From Hirudo medicinalis (Eukaryota > Annelida > Clitellata > Hirudinida > Hirudinidae), in assembly GCA_011800805.1 (NCBI GenBank), contig MPNW01000089.1:8559-72558 (forward strand): 64,000 nt of DNA, read 5' to 3'. Both the position numbers and the translations under genes were made by a program. Below are positions 12,701-29,979 of the stretch, piece after piece. Position 1 is the stretch's first letter. Every line of letters starts with the position of its first letter. Below the pieces are notes generated by a model. It saw only the letters and a program-made list of their open reading frames with translations, was not told where the DNA came from and ran no database searches.

Positions 12701-13600
12701 ACGTGCTCAGATTTGGAAATATGTCAGGTTTAATTTTAACTAATTGTGCTAAACGAAAATGGATAAAAAGATTTATTCTACAATAAAATTAAGAGAAAAT
12801 ATAAATGTTGTGTCTTTATTAGATAAGGAGAGATAAAAAAATTTTGAATATTTTCCCAAAGAAGATGAAGCAAGACCTACATGGGATCATTATGTGTTGG
12901 TCTCCTGTAACATAGAGGCAGTCGCTGCTCATAAGCATCCCTGCTTCCCTTGTTACCAATGGTTGTCAGGATCTTAATTTGAGAACAATTAATTTCACAA
13001 AACATACAAATTGGGTTTTTATCCCCAGAAGTAATTTTTTATAGACATATTATTTAAACCCACTCTGAAATTGGATAATTTCTAAATTATAATCTAATGT
13101 GATTCTAGTATTTTAAACATTAATTTATTGAATTGATTTAGAAAACTTGCAAGAATTTTTATTAATTTGAAAGCCTCAATATTACTACCCTGATATCTTC
13201 ATTAGTGATTTTGCTTGAATTGAAGGGCAAAACTCTATTCAAACCAGGGCTTAGACCTTGATGGAACTTAGCACAAGAACTGCATATAAAAACTCCCAGC
13301 ATGCAATTTATGTGAGTTACATCTGTAAATATATAGCCAATCTAGTAAAAATACCACTAAATAACGTCAAGGTAGTCATAGTTAATAATGACTTTTATCT
13401 GTATCTTTTTATTCTTCCTTGTGTATTTCTATGCAGATAAGATCAATCTGTTAAAATAGGATGTAGGATTTACCTGCGCTATTGCAGTCGACGCAGTGTT
13501 TATTTCCTTCTTTTTTTAAAAGATGAGAAATATTCGATTGAATGTCATCGCAAAAGTTCGGGCTCTTAAAATTCTCCAAATTTTCACTACCGACTTCCAT
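9706..13600 (-). CDS. ADAP-like (centaurin-alpha) protein: ArfGAP fold plus two PH domains, 9 exons
   Basis: Minus-strand exons 13600-13474, 13322-13189, 12972-12881, 12557-12362, 11571-11482, 11116-11057, 10709-10626, 10380-10246 and 10044-9706 join in frame to about 418 residues. The zinc finger is CVDC-x16-CSSC, spanning exons 1 and 2. ADAP signatures follow: PLCYRRPTHNDP, WMKAKYERKEF, GILWKRGKDNRQFKLRRFVL (start of PH1), ALKYF-like KTLKYFVRDG, WYTAIYAAKLQWLQIAFP (end of PH1), EGWLRKCGPEKTDRFYNRW (start of PH2), KGEVIIGS and ERKEWVESI (end of PH2). ADAPs bind PtdIns(3,4,5)P3 through their PH domains and act on Arf6. The catalytic Arg that normally follows the last zinc Cys ('GIHR') is Gln here (CAKFHQGL), so GAP activity is doubtful. 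The C-terminus beyond LLPFEQ is uncertain: it may read through to a stop near 9706 or be spliced. Confidence 0.85.
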
Positions 13601-14865
13601 ATCTGAATTTCCTCGCCAACGCAACTAGACAATAATCAAGGTAGAGCGAGTGGCTGTGCTGTCACGATTTAAACCTCAACGTAAACACAGGTTGAAATGT
13701 GGTGGCAGAAAAGGCCATCCCATTCGTCTTTGACTGCGCACTTTTTTTATAGATTCTTTCTTAGATAAATGTATGAATTATTAAAACATTATCCAAATTA
13801 ATATATCGATAGTCAAATTAATAAAATTGCAGTCTTAGAAACAGCGAGGCATCGAGTTTAAGCAAACTAAAGAACTTAGCAGCCCAAAGTGACTTCGCTA
13901 AGGCTACTCACTACAACATTTCGTGTTATCCAATAAGTCTGGTAATGATAACTGGAACAGCCTTACCTTCCACGTAATTCACGTAATTGTTAGTTGAAGA
14001 CAGTATCTGGTGAAGAGGGGATAGGAAAGCCAATCAAAACTTTTACTGCTAAGATGTTCTCATGATTGCAAAAACTGATTACCTACCTCCTTTCTATCAA
14101 ACACATTGCATCCAGTCATGAAGCATTACATGAATTCAAGCAAGAATTCCTGATCAATTTGCAAAGCCATAAATTCACTCATGGAGCTTTGTAATCCCCA
14201 CCATTGATGTTGATGTCATTCCCTTAGGACTAGCCCTTGAGCCAATATAATCTTATTTTCGTCTCAAGTCATACAGATATTCTGTTTACTCGTTCGGCAT
14301 ATCTTCAGCAACTCAGCATCTATAACACTTTATGCACCTTTTCTCCTTCATTGACCGATTCATCAAGTTATGCTAAGGACATTAATAAAATGCTACTAAT
14401 ATTACACATACACAACTCCTACAATGAACAGGATAATGATAATGATACAGAGTTTGATTAGAGTGGCATATGTTCAACAGAACTTTTAGACCACTAAAAA
14501 AATTTTCCTCCTCTCCCAAGACATCAAACCATGGCTAAGCTATCATCATCCTGGCAAAATTACCCAAGCAATACCATAATTTTCTTATCTAATCATTCCT
14601 AAGCACTGCAAAGGGTTTATTACCAAAAGTAACTACATTTACATTTGCTGATAAAATCTCACCCTTGGAGAAAGAGTCAACAAAACTATCAAATTTTTAG
14701 CACATAGTAAACAAACACTGGTCAACAACCTCAGGCGCAAACAACCATTTTTCAGACAATCAAAGTTTATTAATCAGGTTGCAAAATTTTAGTTAAGACC
14801 AAGCACAAAATCTTAGTTTTTTGTAAGTCTAAATGGTCGAGTAAATCCCATCTCATTTGGTCTTT
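13601..14865. other. Intergenic between ADAP-like and COX8-like genes
   Basis: Upstream region of the ADAP-like gene and 3' flank of the COX8-like gene. A 74-codon open frame at 14237-14461 has no recognisable motif and is not called. Confidence 0.4.
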
Positions 14866-15205
14866 TTAATCCTTTTTCCTGTAGTGCTTAATATTAAACA
14901 AAATGTATATCGGATATCCGAAAAGACAAACGGCAAAGAATCCAACTGCGATTCCCTTGTCCTTCAAACACAAAAGTAGAACATATTAAATCACCACTTC
15001 TAAGAAGCATTCTTAATTTAAAACTTCAAATACCACCATGCAAATGCAAAAGTGCTTAAAATATCAATCAATTTTGAAATAAATAAAATTCTCGAACCAC
15101 TGGTGTCAATGGAAAACGTGGAGGACCATAGACAACATTCCTCCTCTGATTAGCATTGAAGGCTTTTCTAACCACAGGGAGCCCACGAGTCAAAAAAGAA
15201 GACAT
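14866..15205 (-). CDS. Cytochrome c oxidase subunit 8-like protein, 2 exons
   Basis: Exon 1 is 15205-15098 and exon 2 is 14961-14866, joining in phase 0 to 67 residues. The N-terminus (MSSFLTRGLPVVRKAF) is rich in Arg/Lys and hydroxylated residues and has no acidic residue, as expected of a mitochondrial targeting sequence. YGPPRFPLTPV then matches the 'GPP..(I/V/P)...' start of mature invertebrate COX8. A single membrane span follows (GIAVGFFAVCLFGYPIYILF), ending NIKHYRKKD, like the basic 'I+xYR' end of COX8. COX8 is a small nuclear-encoded inner-membrane subunit of complex IV. Donor choice after TPV is ambiguous by one codon (15101 or 15098). It lies head-to-head with UQCRB. Another small respiratory-chain subunit of similar topology is possible. 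Confidence 0.6.
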
Positions 15206-15550
15206 TTCGAACAACGAAACACTAAACTCAGACCAGTGTTCGAACGGAAAGTCACCTTGTGTTTCAAAAACAAGATGGAACGTAACATTACTTGAAACTT
15301 ATATAAAATCTGTCTTCGAAAGTTATTGTAATATAATAATACGTTTTATTAAAAAATATAATTTTTTTTTGTATTTATGTGGGTTGAGATAATATTTTTA
15401 TTTTAATGTGCAATTATAAAATATGATTAATTAAAACAAAAATTAATATTTTTATCTAGAATAAATTACCTGAAATTAGGCTATGTATATATCTAAGAAG
15501 ACATTAGCTCGATCCAACTTTCGCCACTCTGTTAGCATTTGAAGGTTAAA
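15206..15550. promoter_or_regulatory. Divergent intergenic region, likely bidirectional promoter
   Basis: 345 bp separate the start codons of the COX8-like (-) and UQCRB (+) genes, both nuclear-encoded respiratory-chain subunits. The segment is very AT-rich and no TATA box or other element can be assigned with confidence. A shared promoter is inferred from spacing only. Confidence 0.4.
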
Positions 15551-16351
15551 ATGGCCGGAGTTGGAGCTGCCAGGACCGCACGTGGGTTTTATTATTATTC
15601 CAATTTAAATTTTAGGGTAGATGAGTTTATGTGTAATTATACAGTACCAGCATGGCGTGAAGCCCTCAGAAGATACTTTTTCCGAAGCAGCGGCTACAAT
15701 CAATTAGGTAAAGCTCTAAGTAGTCGCTCTCAGCAACTTAAAGTATAATTTTAACTAAAATGTGTTTTTAGGGTTGTTATTTGATGATGTTCGTAAGGAT
15801 TGTCCGGAACTGAAGGAGGCTGTTAGGCGTTTGCCCAAACATTTGCAAGAGGAGAGGCAATTTCGCATGACAAGGGCATTGTATTTGTCCATGAGAAAAG
15901 AAATACTGCCAGAAGAGGAATGGACCAAATATGAAGATGTAAGTTCTGCAAAACTTTTTTGGCAAATGCCTCTTTTTGCTTGATTGTTTAGTTGAATGCA
16001 TTGCCTTCAATTATTGATAAGTTGAGCTATCCAGTTAAACATGTCAGCATGCCAATGACATCTGCACACATTCTTTGCTCAATGTTGAAAACGCCAAACT
16101 CATTGACCTAATACACTGAAAATTATTTTGTGATTTATTAATTGTAGTGTGATGTTTTTTAGCGAATGCTACATTCATGCTATGAACTATATACTAAACT
16201 CCCACATATTCTCATATCCATAAATAAATATGCCAAATTCATTTAGTACCTCTACTGTAACATTTTTTACCAGGATGTTCGTTACCTGCAACCTTATATA
16301 AAAGAGGTTTTAAAGGAAATGAAAGAACAGAAGGAATGGAAAAAGAAGTAA
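15551..16351 (+). CDS. UQCRB: Cytochrome b-c1 complex subunit 7 (UQCRB), 4 exons
   Basis: Exons 15551-15581, 15645-15707, 15772-15938 and 16274-16351 give 112 residues, against about 111 in human. Family motifs are clear: RSSGYNQLGLLFDDV, ELKEAVRRLPKHLQEERQFR, LPEEEWTKYEDD and VRYLQPYIKEVLKE, ending KEWKKK. UQCRB is a peripheral matrix-side subunit of complex III. Intron 1 is only 63 nt, a multiple of three, and has no in-frame stop, so an unspliced form would insert 21 residues; the spliced form matches the family length. An AATAAA at 16387-16392, about 36 nt after the stop, is a likely poly(A) signal. Divergent neighbour: COX8-like gene. Confidence 0.93.
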
Positions 16352-16783
16352 ATACCTAACAATAATTTTGTGAAGTTGCCAATTTGAATAAAGCTTCAGT
16401 TTTGTTTGAAATATATGACTCCAACTAAGCTTTCAAACACTCTAATTAGTGTGCAGTTATGGTGTGATCCTGACCCCACCTATTTTATTTAAGCATTTTT
16501 CCATTGTGAAAATACTGAAATACTAATGATAGTATTATACTTCTATGTTCTCCCAAAATCAATGTTCGTCTCCTCCAAAATAACGTACAAAAGTTGTCTA
16601 AGATGTTTGTGAATGTATTCAAAATCCAGATTTAGTTTATTAGAGTCATAGCGTCACAACTTCAGTTTGCATTTTTTCTTAAGGTTTCTTCTTGGAGTTA
16701 CTTTATGACATACTGTAACGAAAATAAACCCTCGTAAGGTGGGCATACAATAGCAATGCAATCAATAGCATGAAAATTCTGAC
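16352..16783. other. Convergent intergenic region between UQCRB and eIF6
   Basis: Holds the 3' ends of the convergent UQCRB (+) and eIF6 (-) genes, including the UQCRB poly(A) signal. AT-rich and no further gene seen. Confidence 0.5.
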
Positions 16784-16837
16784 AATAATAATAATAGTTA
16801 ATTTATAATGCGCCATTTGCATAGCGTCAGAGGCGCC
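16784..16837 (-). mobile_element. Extremely truncated LINE copy: 3' UTR tail only
   Basis: 54 bp matching the LINE tail near 4173-4226 with no difference I can see, including the AAT-rich run and the CGCCATTTGCATAGCGTCAG segment. It begins about 33 bp downstream of the eIF6 stop codon, so it probably lies in the eIF6 3' UTR. It looks like a dead-on-arrival insertion that kept only the 3' recognition tail. Confidence 0.8.
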
Positions 16838-16870
16838 TAAGAGACAACATTGCATTCGATCTGTTACAAC

Positions 16871-18437
16871 TCACCTGTCGATGAGGGCTTCACGAGTGGC
16901 ACTTGGAGCTCTGTCACCCAATTTGAATATACTTTCTATGACTGAAATTTCTGTACTGGTTGTGCTGTTTCCACAGAATGCTGACCAGTCGTTCACCACC
17001 ATACCTCCTCCAATCAACTCACTGCCCCTGTTCACGGTGCCAGCCTAATTAGAAGGGTCAATTATAACTGTTTCATAGAATATCACAATTTCAACTTCAC
17101 ATTAGTCATTTGCAATGGCTGCATAAAAGGTAATGTCTTAAAATGAAGCCAAGTGAGTTGTCAACCTACCACAAGTGGCACCTGGAGAAGAGAGGACAAT
17201 TCATCCTGTTCTTCCATTTTGCATTTTGGGTGAACCTGACGTAAATTAAAGAGACCATTATATTCTTTATACGTTATGTTTTAGGGCAAGATATCAGGTA
17301 ATATGAAAATTAGATTTCTGACCAGGCCCCCTTGATTTGTGAATGCACAATATGAGCCAACAAGGACATTTCCGGCAACTGTGTTCCTGAAGACCTCCAC
17401 GTTCAATACATCTGCAATAAGTTCTTCCGTGTCCTGTTTAACATTTGATTCAGTTCAATCAATAGCTATAATATACTCCTGCAATAAAGTCTAATGATGT
17501 TGATGCATAGACAAATATCTCACTCTGTCAAGATCAGGATGGACAAGGGCAACATAGTCATTGCAAGCTACAACATTTCCCAGAGCTGATAGTTTTTCTT
17601 CAATTCTCTGGATCTTGACATCATCAGGAAGAGAGTTCCTAATGTGCTGAAGTTCCTGATCAGTTGTGTTTTCTGGCACTAAAAGACCATGCCTATTTCC
17701 TAAAGAAAGTTATTGTAACATTAGATTAAAAAACAACTCTGCTCTTGGAACCGTGATCATTAGACTTTAATATCCATAAGAAATGACAAAGCTGTTGTTT
17801 AACTCATGCCATTAACTCGGTCAATCATTAATAATCAGGATAAAGCTTGACCCTCGATCAGCTGGTGCCAGTATTCAAATTCATACATGTTAGGTTACAT
17901 TTCCAAAAGTCGCTTACCAAGGTTGGTAGTACTGCTTAAAGCAAGTATGGATAAAAGCCCAATTAATACTTTGCAAATAAATAAACATCCTTACCAACAC
18001 ACAATCTTCCTATAATCCTGCATCCAGCAATAGATGAATAAACTACAGGTATTGTGTCTGCCAACTCACTCTCAAATTCACTGAAAAACCATTTCAAAAT
18101 TCAATAATTTGTACCATGAAGATTTGTATAGTAACGAATACTAAATTCACACAAAACATATAGTTACGAAGTTGGATGTGCATGGGACACAGCCAAACTT
18201 CCCCCTTTCCAAATAAAAATATTGTCGGTCGAGTTGTGACTTGAAACAAGTCATCGTATTAACATTGAATTTCTGCCAAGTGGCAATTACAAAATCGCTT
18301 AAATAATGACTCGGAATTAAAGAAACTTGCCTGTAAAAGTTGGCCGAACCTCCAATGCCCACGAGACAGTATTTGTTCGTGAGTTTTGCAAAAACTCCGA
18401 TTTCGTCGTTTCCTTCAAATTGGACTCTCTTAGCCAT
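16871..18437 (-). CDS. EIF6: Eukaryotic translation initiation factor 6 (eIF6), 6 exons
   Basis: Minus-strand exons 18437-18331, 18080-17995, 17699-17524, 17433-17323, 17235-17170 and 17044-16871 give about 239 residues (human 245). Conserved segments include [130 protein letters not shown] and [14 protein letters not shown]. eIF6 binds the 60S subunit, acts in its biogenesis and blocks premature joining to 40S. Intron 1 starts with GC rather than GT (ACAG|gcaagt). The last exon reads ...REALIDR then stop, with no further exon needed. The gene is divergent from kinesin light chain. Confidence 0.95.
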
Positions 18438-19826
18438 CTTGTGTAAATAGTAAATTAAAATCGTAATATCTGATCGTATCAATTCCACTCTCGGCGTGGT
18501 GATATTTAGCGATATTGATTGCGAAACACTATAATGACAGTTGCAACATAATTTTTTTTAAATTTGTTGAGTTTTAATATTTTTACAAAATTTTAATATT
18601 TTAATCAAACAATGATGTTATTTATTAAATATTTATTCAGTAATTATAAATGCATAACTATTTTTGCAATATATTTATTTGAACAAATTTTAAAATTTAA
18701 TATGATTTAAAATAATGCCTTAAAATAAAATATTTGAGACGTTTTAATAAAAATTAAGTGCCAAAATTTTACCTAGCGGATGTTACGTCACACTTGGCTA
18801 CTCCAAGGTTTATGTTGACACGGACTTAGTCATTTTCGATAGTATTGTAGCCTCATCAGATTGCTGCAAGACATATAATTAATATTTTGTAACACAAGGT
18901 AACTTTAAAAAACTTATTTAACTGCATTTTAAGACACCCAATGATTTAAATCTTAAATCCAGGTGTTATGAGCATATGCATGCAGGGATGTTTATTAATA
19001 TCATCATGTGTCATGTATCATTTTGTTCAATATTTTTCAGATTACGCTTTGGAAATAATCTTATTTTTTGATTTATGTATTATCCACAAAAAAACTCTTG
19101 ATACGTTTTATGTAAATTTTAGAATAGTTTATTACTTTGAAACCATGTTGCAAAAAATAAGATGTCTGATAAGGGAGTTCTTAAAAAAATTTTTTGAAAT
19201 GTTTTTCTTTGTTGGAATGCAGTCAATGCATGTAATGGGAAAATTCTGTACATTATATGTGTTTGTATATCTATATCTGCATGTAAATTATAGACACATT
19301 TGAGTTAATTAGCCTGAATAAAAAAATGATAGTATTAGTTTTTGCATGTTTTCCACATATAAAATACATTCAAAATGTTAAACTTGGTTATATTTAGATG
19401 TACATCTGTCACATTTCTGTATTGATCTGCTCAAATCAATATCTTATTTGGCTAGGCCAGTTTAGCTAGTGTAGTGCATGAGTGCACTTGCTACTTTCTT
19501 AAACTCTTGAGGATGACTCATTCATCAAGATGGAGTTGCTTTATTTAAGAGAATATTTGTTATTTATATTCTATGAAATATAGCAAAGACAAATAACATG
19601 TTTATTGATATCATCTGCATCTATCCCCATTTTATCTGCAAGGAAGAAAACTATTAACTGATTAGCCATTATATTTCCTTATTTGAAAGTGTTTCTTTCA
19701 CTCTGAAAGCAAGAATAACAAATCTATTGTGTTTATTGTGACTTTTTGCAGAAAAATAACCAAACATTGTCCTGTTCCTGACATTTGTGTTTATAAAATT
19801 AGGACTTGTCTACTATCGCTGAACAA
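18438..19826. other. Divergent intergenic region between eIF6 and KLC
   Basis: Very AT-rich. A GC-richer segment at about 18780-18899 ends in a donor-like CAAG|gtaac and could be an untranslated first exon of the kinesin light chain gene; this is speculative. Open frames within 18968-19303 have no family motif. Confidence 0.35.
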
Positions 19827-27416
<7,590 letters not shown>

Positions 27417-29979
27417 CCGACCGACGTCTTGCTCCACGTCTGCCCCTCTTTGGTCTCCGGTTTTAAAATTTGTTTCGAATTTCATTCCAAATCATATCAA
27501 GAAAAGGAACCCAATGATTTCTCGAGATCATTACATCGTCTATGATTTGTTATCCCATTTGTTAATACTGTATTGGTATGAATCATACTTAATGTAACTG
27601 ATTTTGTGGTATTTGTTGCTATGAAAGTTATTGTTGTACAAATTATTATCATTTGTAATGTTTCCGTATTTTGATTTCACACGTGAGGATGACTTTTAAA
27701 TGATCGGTGCCTCGAGGTCTTTTTGTGGTGTGCTCTTGGTGAATGGCATTGGAGAATACCTAATAACAATACTCTGAGGAAATTGGTGTTGGGAGACCCT
27801 TCCTCCATGTCTTTCCATTGAGTGGTTTGTGATTGTGATTGTGCTTGTGTTGTCCACATTCTATTTAACCTCTTATTTACTTCTCAATGCTGAGATTAGT
27901 TCCACTGCCATTTGAACCATCCACCATTCCATTGAAGTTTGTCACTTCTAATTAAAGAGGTTTCCATGAAAGTTTTTCATCAGCCTCTTGATTTGATGGT
28001 CGCTCATTTACACACATGCATGATTGAATTGTCTCATTTTAGATCTCTTCTATAGCATCTTCGTTTTTTGGGTTGATTATTATCTATTTTTAGAAGGGTG
28101 TTTTTTATTGGCGGTCGTTATGATTGCAATCATCTTTAAACTTTGTTTTTTTGCTTGTGCCCTTAAGCATAAGTGATACAACTTGCTACACTGCCGTGCT
28201 CAACATACAAAGAGAAAGAGACTCTGCAAGCACTAAGTTAAATATTTTAGTGGCCTCACCAAATGATAGCTGGCATTATTATATAGTGGTGGTGGAGGTG
28301 GCATTACATTGTTTGCTTTAAAAATATCTGAGCTTGTGAGTTTTGGACATGACTTCTGAGGTTGGCTCGACATGTTGTTATGCCGTGGAACTAATGGTTT
28401 TAATGTTTTTATCTCTAGGTCTTTGAAAGCATGGTTGAACAATGCAACCTAGTTTTCTGTTATATTGCAATCAATATTTGCACATTTTAATTTTGTTCCC
28501 TGAGTTGTTTTAAGGGTCTACTTGATTCCATTCCAAAACCAACATTTATTTCAACTGAGATACGATATTTACTTACGTTCATTAATGATGCTGTTGATAA
28601 TGCAGAGTAGGTCTTTTTATTATTTTGTTTGGAATTACATGTCATTTATTTTGAAAGAGTTCCAGGTCCATCAAATCTAAATTGAAAGGCCAATTGTGAG
28701 TTACTGCATGGCGCCTTTCTGGTCCTCGACTGTAAAGCTAGGGGAATATGCATTACTTGGCAGTAAAGCAAGTTTATTAATGGGACCTTAAGCAAATTTA
28801 TGTGCTATCAATATTTTAATTCGTCCATTTGGCCTCACACAAGATCTTTCAACCGGTTTTTTTATTGGGAACATGATTTTTCACTTTCGGGATTGGAGAG
28901 CTTCGGATGTGACTTGACATTTTTCTGTGTTTGTGTTTGTTTCTAAGGTGGCAACCTTGTGGCCAATGCGTCTCTATATCGTTAGCCGACTTAGTGATGA
29001 CCGTTGTATTATTACTGAAATTCTTTCATAGTTCTGGTTAGCATTGTAATTGTTTGATACGGAACATTGTTACGTGATTTGTGATTTAAATTAATGGATT
29101 TTAATTGCGTTACGTTTCGGTGATTTGATTATAATCCAATCTTCTGGTTTTTCAAGGCTGTATGTACTATAAATTTCGACTTGATACACGATTTCTAAAA
29201 CTAAGCAAATATTTAGAAATGCGTTTGGTGATATCTGCTTGCCTGACTAGATGTGTTTTTATTCAACTTTGTTAGTTGGTTATTCTCGTCTGCTCGCCTG
29301 GCAACGCGGTGCAAAGCCTTTACTCATGCCTGCCTAAACGCTAAATTAGTTTGTTTGTAAACTCGCCTTTGATTTTGGCGCACTGTGCTTTCGATAGTTA
29401 TTTTACGTATTTTCCTTGTTCTTTATGATAACGTATGGATTAGAGTTGTTTGCGTTTGAAAAGTTTTAAAATTAAATTTACGGTCGTTCATGCATAAATT
29501 TGTCTGATGTTAGCCAGAAAAATTTGGATAGCAGGGGGGCAGGTTGTGGGATACTCGCAATTTAAGGGAATGCGGGTTGTGCATGTGCTTCCATGGCTTG
29601 GGAATAGCTTTAAGTGAGAGTCTAACCGATTAAAGACTAATTATTAAGTCTGATCTCACTTGATACTTAAAGTGGTTACATAATCGAATTGGATAAAAAG
29701 CAAAATGATGAACGTTCCAGATAATAATGACAATATTCTACATAATCCAGCCTAGATATCCATTGGCGAAATACTGCGCTATAGCATTATAGCGTTGATA
29801 TTGAGTGATTAATAAATTTGTAACATTTTATAACACTTTTAATTTAAACTATTTTAAAATATCAGTTGTAAAACTTAAAAACGAATCTTTAGGTGACCGG
29901 TAGAACACACAATCTAAACAGCGTTGTTGACGAGCGTTATTGGGATTATCGCATATTTAGTTACTGATAGCTGTTTGTT
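27417..29979. other. Intergenic between KLC and PSMD11; no gene seen
   Basis: 2.56 kb of AT-rich DNA, presumably KLC 3' UTR and PSMD11 upstream sequence. Short open frames (27677-27859, 28124-28442) lack motifs and splice signals. No RNA gene or repeat recognised. Confidence 0.45.

Noticed and set aside
12973..13473. Loss of the second half of the ArfGAP zinc finger
   Set aside because: At first no exon with the second CxxC was seen. Exon 13322-13189 supplies it in the right phase, so the domain is present though its catalytic Arg is not.
16836..16874. A further eIF6 exon spliced into the LINE tail
   Set aside because: It would need a 38-nt intron, and reading through the donor-like CAG|GTGA gives an immediate stop after ALIDR, close to the normal eIF6 end.
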